From Membranipora membranacea (Eukaryota > Bryozoa > Gymnolaemata > Cheilostomatida > Membraniporidae): a stretch of 64,000 nt of DNA. Shown here one piece after another: positions 31,373 through 46,600 of the stretch. Made by a program: the position numbers and the translations under genes. The notes beneath the pieces are model-generated. The model did not search any database. It saw only the letters and a list, made by a program, of their open reading frames with translations, and was not told the DNA's origin. Where the stretch lies: contig OU612068.1 in NCBI GenBank assembly GCA_914767715.1, positions 2,790,001-2,854,000 on the forward strand. Reading direction: 5' to 3'. Positions within the stretch are counted from its first letter, which is position 1, and each line of letters opens with the position of its first letter.

Positions 31373-34300
31373 TATGCTGTATCCCTTTTATTGTAATGAT
31401 GTAAGATAAGACTAGATTTACTGATAGCCCAAGAATGTTGTGGTTTACAATCATCAGGCTAATCAACACAGCAATCTAAAATTTATAATGCATCAAAAAT
31501 TTGAAATTGTGACAAAATAAAAAAAGCACATCCTTAATTTAAGACCTATTCGAGTACATTGATGCCCAACATAAAGGAGCAGAGGTGAGCTGCCAGACTC
31601 AAAAAGTCTTATTTAGAGGCACATTTACAAAGGCTTAGCCTGAGCACAAACAGACAGCTAAACAATGCTGGTACCATGATTGTGCAGCATACTTCTGATG
31701 ATGCTTATGAGACAATAAATTACAGGAAATAAGCTTATCATATTGTCAAAATTGGGTGAAATGAGAAATAAGGATGTAAAAAATTGAAAGGACGGGCATA
31801 TATAGGGAATATGATGTTAGGCGACTGTTATGGCGATAGATATTAAAAAAGGTGTCATGAACTGTAGGTGTAAATGTAATGAGTACCTCTTCAAAGTTAC
31901 AGATTCCGTTTTGATATGGAATTTGAGTCATACAAAAGAATACAGATCAAGGGGTCAGGCTTTGGAAAATCATGTCGAGAATTCATTATTATGCTCTCAT
32001 GGTAATTCAATCATGAAATTAACTATAACTATAAAGTCAATATAAGATAATCAAGATGCCTGTTTGGTGTTACCGGCCACATTTCAGGTCCCTATACATC
32101 TTTATAATGTACGTGTAAAACCTAATTTATTGGAGTGGGGGCCCCATTGGAAAAGGTCTCGTATTTTCGGAGTATGATGAACTGTAAGACAAAAGGGTAT
32201 ATCTGTAAGAGCTTATTTGTCACTAGGCATAACAAAATTAAAACGGATTTTTTTTTTTTAAGATGACATTCGCCTTTCAAATCCTGCTACAATCAGTTGC
32301 TCACCAATTAGAGTCTCTCTCACAAATCATCCTAGGACCTTACCCTTAGATAATACTAAAGCATACATACGTAATTGCTCTATCCGGATTCCCGAAATGA
32401 AAACCATACATATTACATATTTTTAAGTCATTTTGCTTTTTCAGTGCCTGATTATCAGCAGCTCATTCCCACTCACAAATGCACTGAACTATAGGACGTG
32501 CAGCTAACCTTTTTTATACAAAATTTTGGTCTAGGGTCCAACAATGATAGTTTTCACTATGCTTTCTCACAATATGAATAACGATTTAGGTTATTTTTGT
32601 TTCTATCCATTACAAAGATATGTACCTCAAGCCACACATTATTCATTTACTCCCTTGCTGTACTTCAGACAATTTATGACATGCTTGTCTCGTAAGAGAG
32701 AGGTAAACAAAACTTTAAGCAGAAATCATTACAAATTAATAACATTGTAATCTGTTGAAATTATCTTGGAAAAAAAGCATAGGAGTGAAACAGTGCATTC
32801 CAAGTGAGTTAGCTGGGATCTTGAAAATGTTTCTCAAGTTAGGAGTTGTGTCCACATTGATGTCGTGAGGACGACTCCTACATATGATGTGTATGCTACG
32901 GTATCGCGTCTTGATCTGAAGTTTGCAAATCCCTGATTAGGTAGACTATGATTATCACTAAATTGATATTTGTCCTGGGTGACTGTTGAACTGTGCATGT
33001 GCGCGCTTATGTGTGCAGTTCTCAATCTGAACAACCAGTTTTTTCAGGTTTTATGCTTGCTGATTGTGTATGTCTGATATATATATATATACATGGCCAT
33101 ATATATCGATTTCATTTGTTGATCAAGCTACAAATGGCACATAAGACCATACATAAAACAACCTTATGTCTTAATTATATCATCGCGATCTCCTTACAGA
33201 CAAAGGCCCATAGACTTAATATATAGTAAGTCGATGGCAAGGCCCCATTCCTTTTATAAAATTCTTTCTTTTTATCGTTGTATTCTATTATTTCCTAATC
33301 CTACACTCCAAATACAGTACAACTGTTGTGACAATCTGAGCATCAAGTAGAAACATTTGAAAAATGCATTTCCTTAAAGATGCAGCATGTTGCAGTTGAC
33401 AAAGATTTGAGAGGAATTTGAAAACAATCTCACCCACCAATCTTCGGCATCAGAATATCAAGTCTCAGGGCAGGAAAGACATAATTTTAATAAGTTAGCC
33501 TTAGCGATGCGTGTCATTGAGGGAACTCTTAGCGCAAGTCCAGAGTCAGTGGCCAGTTCCATCTATATTCACAAGATTTACATATCTTGCATTGAGGTTG
33601 TTTCCTAAATGCTGACATTATCATTACATAAATCTCATGTATACATTTTTTTACAGCGTACCATGGTGCAATAAATAAAGTACTGTTCGTGGAAACTTTT
33701 GAGAAACTGCTGTATCAATAGCAGCCAATGTGTTGATGTGATCCAATTAGTGCTTGATACAACTGGCCTGTCCTCTGCTTCAGATGTTGCGGTAGGTAAA
33801 GAGCCATCTTTTATCTAAATTCTACTTGGTTATTATTCTTTGATAGATAGTATGTATTATGGTGACCATATACATATTATAAATACTAGTATAGTATTTA
33901 TATGTAAATGATGGTTACCAATGACAATCTAGAAAAATCTGATAGCTTGAAATCATTAAAAATTAAAGAGCTAGCCATTATACCTTCTTTGATGATTACG
34001 AGTAACAGCAGTGCCAGCCGGTCAAAGGCCTGTTGATAAATTATTTTGCTAAAATATGAGAATTCTCGAGCCTCAATCCAGTATTAGAATCATAGGACTA
34101 GGTAATTTACAGGTCATCATCATCTTATACCAGAGATTCACGTTTAGAATCCTCTACTTTAGAATACTCTACAAAACAAAACGAGACACAAATAATCTTA
34201 TATACAAAAGGGAAAACTTACCCTATCAGTAGATACTTGGGCAAATCCCTGAGTTAAAATTTGATGAGATACTTTGTCAAATATTTAGATTTTAGGTTTA

Positions 34301-34640
34301 TATCTTGCAGTATCTCTTCATCTATTTGCTGAATGTGTAATTTTAGAACCTCAGGACATCAAATTGACAGGATTGGAAGTTGTCTTGGTCTGTTTTGAAA
34401 CAAGAGCTGATGGCAATTACTTATTCAACTTTTATTGGAAGAAAAAAAAACAATTTAAATTCTCACTGGACATGGAAATGGACATCACATCAAGGAGCAC
34501 TGAGGACAACTCATTGTCTTTACTTTACTTTGTCTGGTTTATAAATGATGACAGTACAACCTTCAGCTTCTGATTGGTACCGAAAGACGTATCACAAGTT
34601 TTTATTTATTATTTCATTTACAAAGGATTGTGTGACTCAC

Positions 34641-37600
34641 CCTGAACATTGGTGACTTCCTGGGATATTGATACAGTTTGCACCAGGAGGGCAGGCGTTC
34701 ACATTCTCAGTACATTCATTGATATCTATAATATGATGAGATACATGTTACATATAAGGAGTAGGAGGCAGCTCAGTTGGTTAGAGCGTGGATGTCTTAG
34801 TTTCGAATCCCGCTTCAGTCTACCAACTACTGGGCTCAAATGACGCCCAGGTGTGCTCCGACCATTCTGTAAACTGAGAACAACTTGGCACCGATCATGG
34901 TGGCCATGCCCTTAAGGCACTGTTATTTCTCCATCTTTGGACAGAGACAGACTTGCAATTTTAAACCCCTTTTAACCCTTTTTTAACATCAACTACCCAT
35001 TAGATGGTAAATTATTATCAGATATTCATTCGAAAAGTCCATCATAAAAAAAAGGTGGTGGGGAATACCAGCTAAAAAATTCTATCGATTAACTGAGTGG
35101 AGAGGATTACGTTGGCACCGCAGTTAGTTTCTCCTGTTGAATATATAATAATACTGACCGTGGCACATGTCGGTCTCTGGGTCCCGTTGGTATCCATCGG
35201 AGCAGAGCAATAGAACATCCTCGCACTCACATCTGTATCCACCGTCCAAGTTATGGCATTGATGTCTGCAGCCACCATTGTTAATCTGACACTCATCAAT
35301 GTCTGTGGACAAAGAACACAATGAATGCAGTCATAAATTTTGAAATATCTTATTGGATTCATTACCGTCAATGGTAAATATATATTAATTTTAAGACATA
35401 ATAGCAGATACTGATAATCTATCATGCATAATCAATAATTAAAAATTTACATTTTTCATTGTATATATAGGTATTCACTAACAAGACACATATAATGGTA
35501 ATGAAGCTCTTGTGTTTAAACATAATAAAGTAGGGAGAATTCAACCTACCATCACATTTAGTGTCATCAAAAGCATTAATTCTGAATCCAGCATCACAGG
35601 AGCATGAGAACATTCCTTGTTCATTGTCACAGATCTGCTCACAATCATCTTCTTCTTTCTCACATTCATTAATGTCTGATAAAGGAGTAACATGCATTAT
35701 GGTCACAATAAGGGTGGCGAATCATGTGACTTCATTTAATATCTATGAGTATAATTCAAATATGTTTATTAATGTCTCCGTCTATTAAAAAATCAAAACA
35801 CGTCGTTTTTTGTTTTGTATCTGAGTTTCACCACGTAAAATTTTCTTCCAGAATAGCAAATTGTTGAACTCACCATCACATGATTTAAGATCTTGATGGA
35901 GCCGCCATCCCTGGTTACAGTAGCAGTCTGCAGTTTGACGATTACATCCCTGATCACAACCGTTGTTATCAACATCACACTTGTCTGTGAATTAAAATTG
36001 AACAAATTATTCGTTGTTGTGCAGTGTCTCTGTGACATACTGCCAAAAAATTGATGCGTTGCGTGAAGCTAGAGTAAATAAATGGCATGGGCTTACTAGT
36101 CATTTCTATAATTGATCACCAACAGTGCTGTAGTTTATTTCTTATCTGTATCAAAGGACTGCCATGAACATCCAGCTGTTGCTGATTCCTGTTTCACAAG
36201 ACTCAATTCTAAAATTTAGTCTGTGGATTTTTGGTTCTGTTCATGGATAAATGTAAACTTAGCTCTGTATAATCCAGCATTGACAGCAATATCTGTGTCA
36301 TATATATTATAAAGCTCCCCGTCATATTTGTAAGTCTTGATTAAGTCAATAATAACATAGACTTACGTTCACATGTTCTCAAGTCATCTTCGAGCATCAT
36401 CATGTCTGGACATCTACATTCAGACACTCCATTTTCAGTCATACATGTGTGTGAGCAGCCGCCATTACCTATTGTACATGGGTCAGCACCTGCAAAAGGA
36501 TTGTATTGTGTGTAAAACGGATTTACAATTAAATTGTTATTTATATATTTGTTGCATCTGGAAGTCAGGAAAAATGGAAATTCTACTTGATTTTAATTTA
36601 GAAATTTTATCTTACCTAATATGGAAAACTATTATTTGCTGTGGTTCTTGTATAGTAACTCCCGGGTTGTAATATTTAGTTTAACCCACCTAACTTACCT
36701 TCACATGTTTTTTTATCAGTGCCAAGCTGGAGTCCTTCGGGGCAGTGGCATGTATAACCTGGCTCCATATTCTGACAAAGAAAGTCGCAATCGTTGGTAT
36801 TCTCAGCACACTCATCAACGTCTTAAAAATCAACAAGAGAAACAGACTACAGACTTGATACAGGAGAATGAAGGATGCTATCTCAGTATACTCGCCGGTC
36901 ATGCTCCCTCTACTTTATAGAAAAATAGATGGATTTCAATTGAGCCTCCACATCAAAGCTGACAAAATAATTTGATTTGAGGCAATTTTTTTATGTGAGA
37001 AGGCTGAGGTGAATGCTATTGTTAAACAATATCAGCAGAAAAAAAACTGCACATTTCTAAACCTAGATGATCAGAAGTATTATGATTATACAAACCCTCG
37101 CAGTTCTTTCCATCAGGCGTCAGCTTAAAGCCTTCTGGACATGTACAAAGTGCAGCACCATCTTCAGTGTGAGTACATTCGTGCTGGCAGCCTCCATTAT
37201 TAATATAACATATGTCTACCAAATTAAAATGAATTAAAATCATTAATTTTAATTGATGATTAATGATTAATAATTCAACTAAAATTAAAAAAGTTATAAA
37301 AAAAATTGATTACCTGACAATGATTACTGAGCAGGTACATTAAAGTTTTGTCAGGTATTATTGGTGGTTTTTTATGCTTGTAAATTGTCATTCCCATGAT
37401 TCCATTAGCTTTCATCTAGGGAGTTTTTTGTTCCGTATCGTAATAATTCCTATGATTATAGCTTATAAGTAATTGAACTCATACCTAAGCAGTTTGTCTT
37501 GTCTTCTGCTAACTCGTATCCATTTCGACAGGTGCATACATACTCTCTTCCATCTTTGTTCTCACAGAAATGACTGCATGGTTTGTCCTTCTCACAAGCA

Positions 37601-40600
37601 TCATAGGCTTTTAGAAACATTGAATCATATATCATGTAAAGATACTGACCAATTCATCCAAATTCTGAGAGTATTTAATTAAACCTAAATGGTATGTATG
37701 TATGTATGTATGAAAAAAGAGTAAGCAGTAAAATACACAGGAGTAAAATAAAAAAGAGATTAATGGCTTATTTCAGCACACTAAATAAGACCTAGAAATT
37801 AGTAGATTGCCTGGCAATATCTAAGTTTTCGTTTGATTTTCTCAGTTTTATGTTAGTCATAAGAACCAATAAACTGTGTGCACTTTACAGCCTCATGAAT
37901 AATGTCAAGGTTCATGTGATGTGTTATGATACGTTTTTGCACATTGAATAGAATATAGCAACTCACCAATACATTTTTTTCCATCAACATTGAGCTCCAA
38001 GGGTTCTGGACATTCACAATGGTATCCTGGTGCATCATTTACACAAGTGTGTGAACATCCTCCACTGTACTTGTCACATTCATTCTCATCTATGAATCAC
38101 ATAATTTGTTTATGCTTAACTGCACAAAGAGGTCCAACTAACAAGTCAGTTGTCCAACTAACTTGGTGCAACATCTAAACACAGGTGTACAATTGCTCGA
38201 CAGATTAGATGGTGTATCTAATTTTGTGTGACAAGTCGATCAACAGGAGGTATTAGCATCGATGTTTCATGTGTCAATGACAACAAAAATACAGAGCTTC
38301 ATTCACTGAGTTTTTTTTTACTCATTATTTATCTGAAAGTTTACCTATGCACGATTTTTCATCAGCATCGAGGATTTCACCATCTTCACAGCCGCATTCG
38401 AATTCACCGTTCTCAAGATTCTTACAACTACATCCACATCCGTAGTTAACACAACCATCTACATCACAGAAAAGTGTAAAGCTGAAGTTTATAGGCTCAT
38501 TTAAACGGCTCATTAAATGGTGTCTGCGGTCAACTACGATCCTTGGTCATCATTGATAGTTAGCTCCACCATAATATAAAACAACTCCTGACAATATCAA
38601 ATTCAATTTTATCAATTCCTAGCTTATGGTCAACTAAATGTGTCATAAGTGTTCCAATATCAAATGAGACAACAAAACATTTACAATCAGCCACAATGTA
38701 AGATAGTTTGGAACAAAATATGCATCCTACCAACAATACAAGATTGTTGTTGCTCTACTGTAAAATATTGCTAAGCTAAAGAAAATGAACATACCAACAC
38801 ATTCACCCTCTACATCTTCATATCCAGGTCTGCAGCTGCATTCATAGGGTTCTTCTCCATTATCGACCTTATTACACACCTGCTGACATGGGTTGTCCGC
38901 AGCGTCACATGGATCTGTTACAATATCAAAAATTGAAATGTGGTTGATTCACAATTCAGACCAATGGCCATTTTGTTTTACAATTCTATCACTAGGGGGT
39001 TAACATCTTACGTATACCATGATGATCAGTATTGGTCAGATTTTGTTTTAATGTGTGAAGCAGAACACTCACGGACACATGATCCATCCTCCTGTGCGAT
39101 CATTCCAGGTTTGCATGTGCAGTCAACCTTTCCTAGACCATCGACCTCACAGAGTTCATGCTCACCACAGCCGCCATTGTTCTTCTCACACAAACCTTCA
39201 GAGAAACAATGCAGTGTTTAGATATTGATCAATAAAGTTTAATTGAGTATTAATTTCAATAATTAATATCGAAATTATTACTCGATTCAAAGTACCAAAC
39301 TGGAGAGAGGACAGCTCCGAATAGAGGCTCAAATTAGAGCTAAGAAAACTGTCTATGGTTAAATGAGTGAAAAACTGAAACAACTTACGGAAGAAATATT
39401 GAAATTTCTGATAATATTTAGCATCTATTTATAAGCTTGTGACTTGGGCCTACAGTTGATAGGATATCACTTTTCACTCTTTATACATACTGTCGCAGTT
39501 GTGTTGATCGGCATTAAGTACGAATCCAGGATGACATAAGCATTCAAATTTCTTGTGGCTAATATGGCTGCAGTCGTGTTCACAACCACCGTTGTCAGTG
39601 TCACACACATTGAGAACTGAAATTGCAAAGCAATGTGTAACAGTTACATTATTGTAAAACATTGCTTCCTCTTATGGAAGTGTGAACATGCTAACGTGAC
39701 ACACTGTCATTAACTCATAAACTGACTAGCAACTTGTTGATATCCAATAAGACAATCAAGATATCATAAAATGAAAAGTTTTCGCTTTACTGATTCGCTC
39801 TGATATAAGCTCCACTCTATTGTATTCCCATTTGCAGAGCTTGCTATGTTCATTGGACAGCAGATTCTGCATGATGCTGCAGACAGAAATAACAAACAAT
39901 TTTCTTTGTGTGATGTTGTTGACTGGTTCCTATGTATTAATAAATAGCTTGCTCTGCTTTCGTGCAGTGGCATAGTCTTATGACGTGGCAAAGGCCTTTA
40001 CGTTGTGAACAATTTTCATAGTGTATCATGGGAGAAAACCCACCAGTCTGATCTCAAATCGAGAAACTAAAATTATTTTCATAGGTTCAGACTCCTTGAA
40101 ACATTCAAGCCTTGAATGAGATCACATACTTGTACATGTCTTTCCATCAATTTCCAAATCTCCTTCATCACATGAACATATAAATCCTGGTGTTGTATTC
40201 TCGCAGAGTTGTTGACATCCATCTGTCTTCTCTTCGCATTCGTTGATGTCTATAAAAAAAGGGACTACCCATGATGCCTCAGCTTTCGCTCAGGTGTGTG
40301 AGAGAAACAGAATACCACGGCTATGAATATCAGGAAATCAACTTGACTCCCTGCTGAATGTATTTTGTTTGCTGTGTAAGTATGAAATTAAACCAAATTT
40401 TGATTATTTTCCCACATGCCCGTGCCCTCCCTCCACTGGACATGCCATAAATGGTCAACAACAATATTCTACCAGCTCAAACAGCTTTTTGAGCTGTCTA
40501 TAGACCCAAACTGTATGTGGTTGTTATTATCGATCCTCAAACACCGTGGTTTTCATTTAATGTTGATGCCTCCCTTACCTCCACAGTCCCCAGTATCCAT

Positions 40601-43600
40601 ATCCATTAGTTCGCCCTCATCACACTCTGGCACACAATTATCAGCATTGGTCATCACCTCACCCTTAGGACAGCTGCACCAAACCTGTCCATCAAAATCA
40701 CACATAAGTCCTTCTCTGCATCCTCCATTGTTGACTTCACAAGCAGCTGAAAGAGCAAATAAGAGAAAATATTTGTCTAGAGAAACAAATAGAAAATTCA
40801 AAGGCTGAACCAGTAAAAACAACCACCCTTGTCAACCACGGGGAAAAAAGTACAACACAATCTAAAACTATTAACTTGTGTTCTGTCCGGTTTTTTATGC
40901 AATGAGAAAGCAATGAGAGTCTCACTTCCGACTTACGTTTGCATTCAGACACAACTCGCACAAATCCTTGTTCGCATCTCAACAAAGTACAAGTTTTACC
41001 ATCATCAGCCAGTACTTCTCCTTCATCACAGCTACATGTGACAACAAAGTCCTCTGTAACATCACAATGCTTGTCACAAGGACCTCTTCTACCCTCAGTA
41101 CATGGACCTGGTTAAAAAAAGAGAATAGTGTAAAGATGATCTCACACAAGTCTAGGCACTAACACCTACAAGCATATTGATAAATTGTGAGGCAGCAACT
41201 AAGTCAGTCATGCTTATCCCCATTTTTGTGTTTTGTTGTTCACCTCGTTCATTCATCAGACACTATTAGGCTCACTTTCATGCTCATTCCTGTTTAGCTT
41301 TTAATTTTTTCTGTCCACATCCGTCCGGCAGGTTATGATGGACAAACTTCCATGGCTGATCTTGCCCATCGTTTGATGTGGTCCGTCCATCTTCATCCAT
41401 TGGGCAAAATTGGACAAAGTGCATTGAATCATAAGCTCTTTACAACTTCAAATTCTTGACAGGGAGTACCTCTACATGTCTGGTATACTGAAAGTTTCCA
41501 TGTATAAACAGCGAGTTTGCAAGGTTTATTGCACTTGTTGGCAAAAGTTTGAGGTTGATCTTTCAATAACAGCCATCACATTTTGCTGTGGTTTCACTGT
41601 TTACCTGTTTTGATTGCGAATAATTTGAATAGTCTGGCTCAATGGCTCAATCAAGCTTATTGAAACTTGAAATTTTTCCTGACAAGAACAAAACACTTTG
41701 CCCGCCAATGCTCATGCCCAAACATCCCTAACACCTCTGCTGTGATAGTTTGTAAATGGACATCAAATTGTCAAGGTCATGACGAACAAATAGTTGTTAA
41801 TTAGCTTTGACTTACTTATACATTTGGTTGAATCGACAGGATGCACCCGACCATCGTTAGGACAGCTGCACTCAACCTCTCCATCATCAGCATGTCCACA
41901 GATAAACGCACATCCTCCATTATTAATTTCACATGAGTCTGAAATAAGGAATAGTTGTGACCATAAGAATTCCTGAGATATTAGAATGCAGAATCGATCT
42001 CTTTCAACTTCAGTTCACTGTACCCAGAATAAAATTTTGTGACATTTGTTCTCAGTGAGTGTTATAATTTTATCCTTTCTGAACTGGCACATACACACCC
42101 AGTCATGTGGTTGGGTTGAGGTAAATATAAGCAGCCACGAAATATCTAATAGGAACAGATATCGATAATATCACTGCTATCACCGATAGCAAGGTAGAGT
42201 CCCAATAAAGTAGGTATATGTTACCTGTTGTTGTATGATTCAATACTGATACAAAACTTTAACATTGATTTGTATCAGGTGCTTTACTCACCAACACATC
42301 TGTCTTCTTCTTGGGTATATCCCGGTAGACAGGGAACAACACACTGACATGAGTGGGTTCCAGGCTGGTTGTAACAGAGCATCTCACAACCTCCATTATT
42401 ATCTTCACATTCATCAATATCTACAATAATTTGGACATTGCTACATTGACACATTTTTCATCGTCAAAGACAGAATTTTTCACATGTTAAAGATGGAGCT
42501 TTTTATGTTTGCAGTGAAAGGCTTTTGAGCAACCAATCTATTGCTTTGGGTCTATGTGTTCTATCTATTTATTCTCAATATCTTGGTTGGCACAGTCAGT
42601 TCTTTCACTTATCATCACAACAGAGTCAGAGCACACATAAAACTTCATTTACGATAACTCAGTTATAGGGTAAAACTATATAGGTTAGGGGGTGTTCAAC
42701 AGTGAATAAATCAAAGGTAATGTAAATCTATGAGGCATGCAGAAGCGATGAACATACCAATGCATTGTCGTTTATCCGCTGCAAGTTCATAACCATTTGG
42801 ACAAGTACATCTAACCACCTGTCCATCTCCATGCTCACATGTATGGCTGCATTCATCACATGGGTCGAGGGCTGTTAATTCACAAATTATTAAGTCCATT
42901 ACACCAAGAGATTATGTTGACATCAGTAAGGTTATTTTTTGTTTTGGCATATAACTAGAATTTACAATTATGAATCAACCAAGGAATCCACGACTTTTCT
43001 ATATAACAGAGGCTGGATGCTAGGAAGGGTGGTGTTGTGGTTAATATTCAAATTGCCAATCTGAGATTTGTAGGTCCTTACCCACGCTGTTAATGGAAAT
43101 GTCCTCTTCATACATGACCCTAGCTTGACCATCCCTACCTTGTACAGGGGTTGGCTAAATTGATGTGATGAATCTTAATCTTGTGAGCATATTCTCATTT
43201 GCCCTGAGTGTAAATCCTCTTATATATTTTCTTGGGTCAGATATTCATTGGTCATGGCTGATGACGCTTCTATTCTGATGTCAAAGGAAGGGAAGGGTAA
43301 ACAATTATAATTTAATTTATGAGAAGAAACTTCCGTATCTCAATGCAATCTGTCTTTTTTTTCACACTTACCGGCGTCTTCGCATGATGTGCCGTCAACT
43401 TTGAGCTCTTTACCCTCTGGGCATGAACAAGTGAAGCTTCCATCAGTGTTCTGACATCCATACTGACAAGGATCTCCCTTACACTCATTGATATCTGAAA
43501 AGTTTTAAAAATGCTTGACCAGTACTACCTTATTTATTCCAGTGCAGTTGCGTAAATACATGTTTTAAAAATATTTAGGTCATTATTTTACTTCATGCAC

Positions 43601-46600
43601 GGCCATTTTATCATGCACTGCTATTTTAAAGTGACAGTCCTACTAGGCCATGTTTGGTATGGTTCTAAAGATCTCAGTCTGAAAAGTCATTAGGGCATAT
43701 TAAATAAAACAGCCTGTGAACCTAATTGCAGTAAAACTGCTGCAAAGTCTCAAAATTGGGATCGTAGTGGATCATAGTGATTTATTGCCTCCCCCTGACC
43801 ACTATGATCTACTATGATCCTTGCCAAAATAATTGAAAAGAAACTAATTGCTATTTTCCACAATTTTCATTTTTTCATTATTTTTATTTGCCCTATGAAC
43901 TCACATTATTCGAGTTACTTGGGTAATATATCCACTTTTCTTATAGGACTGTCACTTTAACAAGTAGGTTCTGCTATGAACAAGAACCATTAAAAATTAT
44001 TTGCCAATATTCAGGACATACTCTGGCTGTCTTAAGACAAGAAAAAAGTAGATTGACAATAAAAGTATATATATATATATATAAGTCTTTCCATAACATA
44101 CATTTATTATGTTTGTTACATGTATGTGTGTGTGTATATATAGATATCTACATCTATTTATGTATTAGGGTTGTCAATAACCATACCATTGCATCTATCT
44201 CCAGCAGGAGTAAACCCTTCTCGGCATTTGCAAACAGCTTGGTCACCAACTCTCTGACAATAATGCTCACAACCACCTTTATTCACATCACAAGGGTGTA
44301 CTTTCTCTAAAACAATAATAATTTATCATTCAACATTAAATCGAGTTCACATACTGTTTTTAACAACATATATTGACTCAGGAGCTGATCTAGGCCAAGA
44401 AAATCACAAGAATCTGGTCATATACAGATATTATTAATGTGTATATAAGACCGGGTTTAGATATAGCTTGTCTGCTTAAGCAAGTTTAGAATTATAAATC
44501 ATTAAACTGACAGCCGGAATCTAAGAAAACTTTGATTTCCTCCGATATGTAAGTCATATAAACTGAAGGATTTACAGGTGGAGAAGAAGAAGATAGCAGA
44601 TTACAGACCAATATCTGTAGGAATATCTGTAGGAATATCTGTAGGACTTTTTGGGTCATTGCCCGCGTCACACATCTTGGTAGGATCGTCTTCTAGTCGC
44701 TGCCCATCTTTCAGACAAACTGGCTTTTCAACTCCATCATGAAAAAGGCACGTTCCCTCCTATAAAAACAGCATTATCATCATAAAGCTATTGAAAAGAT
44801 CTTCTGATCACTAGTCATTATTCATCAATTTGATGAGAGAGTTTTTAAGCTGAATTATTACTGATGGAAACGGGACCAATAGCAAAATAATTTCCCCTCA
44901 TAAAATAATGTTCTGAGTGGGCATATTTTCTTTTCTCACCTTCACAGTTACCACACCTTTGTCGCAGGTTTGACAATCCGGATTAAACACACTATACTTT
45001 AGCTCAGCAGAGAGCTGAGCAGAGGCTGCGTAGAGCTGCACAAAGATAGATAATTGGTGAAGTACATCTGAGCGCACAACTAATTGGCATCTAAGAGAAT
45101 CAGCTGCTGGGTCATTTTGCCCCTTCAAAAAGCCAAACTGTATAACTCCGGTAACCTAAAACCATAAGGGTAAGAAAGATTACAATAAGACCAATGCATG
45201 TTATAGTCTGGCATTTACTTATGAAAAAGTTATGTCAGATTCGCATGGTAAATATTTCAATGCTCTTCTTGGTGTGAATTATTGATGGTGGAAAAAGTGC
45301 CTCCCATAAAATTAGGTAACTCATTCTCTGCTTTATGATGTCACAGTCTCCAGGACATGCTTGATTTTTTTCACTTTCTTTCACTTCCTGGAGACTGTGA
45401 CATCATGATGCAGCAAATAAGAGCTACCTTCCCTCATCGGAGCCGTCATTAATTCATGCCAAGTAGAGCATTGAATTTTTGATTAGTTTACTCCTTGCGT
45501 TGTTAATAATCTAACTGGTCTTTGAAATAAGTTTTGTTTTGAGGGAGGATATATGATTACAGATCCTTTGCTCGGGTAGATCATGCTCACTGACTCTCTA
45601 TCATCAAAATATTCATATTATTATGAATCTGATCCTGTTGAGAATTAAAAAAAGAACTTACATCTTGGATAAAGCAATCGTACCGAACTCCATCTAAAAA
45701 TTTTCCTTTAATCACAGGCGGATAGCAGTCTGTAGTGTCAGGATTGCAGCAGCTTGTTTCAAGAGAGAAACCTGTCTGTGCCTCTGGCTGCGCCTCCGGC
45801 TGCGCCTCCGGCTGCGCCTCTGTCTGCGCCTCTGGCTGCGCCTCTGTCTGTGTGCAGGTTTTCTCATCAGCATCCAGTACCATTCCAACTGGACATGAGC
45901 ACAATACTGCATTATCTGCTGTGTTGCAACCATGGGAGCAGCCAGCCACATCACAAATGTCTGGAAAAATGAGAAATATATTGTTATGATTGAAGGCTTC
46001 TTCCAAGCTCACAAAACTCACTCACAAACAAACAAACTGAGTATCATCCAAATGTGATCATGTCAAGTTGCCATTTTCTATTTACTGTCCTATATTCTTA
46101 TATACATGTCATGTTCTTCTTATCGTTATGGTACATGGTATTATATATAATTATTTGTATGTAATGTCATCGTTATTCTGTAATAAAATTTTATGTGGTG
46201 TAGTTTATCATGGGATTATTCAGTTCTAAAGGGGGTATCGATGCTGGTTATTAGGCGCCAGCAAGATTGAAATTGTGCTTTTGTTTCAACGATGGTTATA
46301 TACAGGTGATTGAGGGGGTTTTACAACTGTTGTTGATCACATCTCGGCTATTTACTGCAGAAGTCCCATGAACATCTGTAGATTTACTAATTATGACATG
46401 CTCTTTCAGATTTACGATGTTTTAAAACCATATCATAATTTTCTGATCACTATCCCTTTTGCTGGCAGAATTGTTGGCAATTAGCGGCCTATTGTGCAAC
46501 TTAGTGTATGGTACATTGCGATCAGCATTAAAAACTCTACCAGAAACAACTGTCAAACCCTATCCATCCAAAATCATAAATGGAAGTGAGAAGATAGGAG

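Larger units (their letters stand above)
27715..34640. other. Long gene-poor region with repeats
   Basis: About 7 kb upstream of RNase H1 and downstream of the first EGF gene. It contains the inverted repeat pair, a TIR element, poly-G tracts and one unexplained ORF (31028-31372 -), all listed. The missing 3' exons of the EGF gene should lie at its right end but were not recognised; a weak candidate is the minus-strand stretch at about 33490-33433, with a protein-like frame ending at a GTGAGA donor. Confidence 0.45.

Noticed and set aside
34364-34573. Possible terminal exon of EGF protein 1
   Set aside because: The open frame is on the wrong (+) strand and the minus strand has stops and no acceptor joining in phase 2.
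45712-45989. Long frames on both strands over the EAQP repeat
   Set aside because: They are shadows of the coding repeat in the true frame, which joins correctly to EGF exons.
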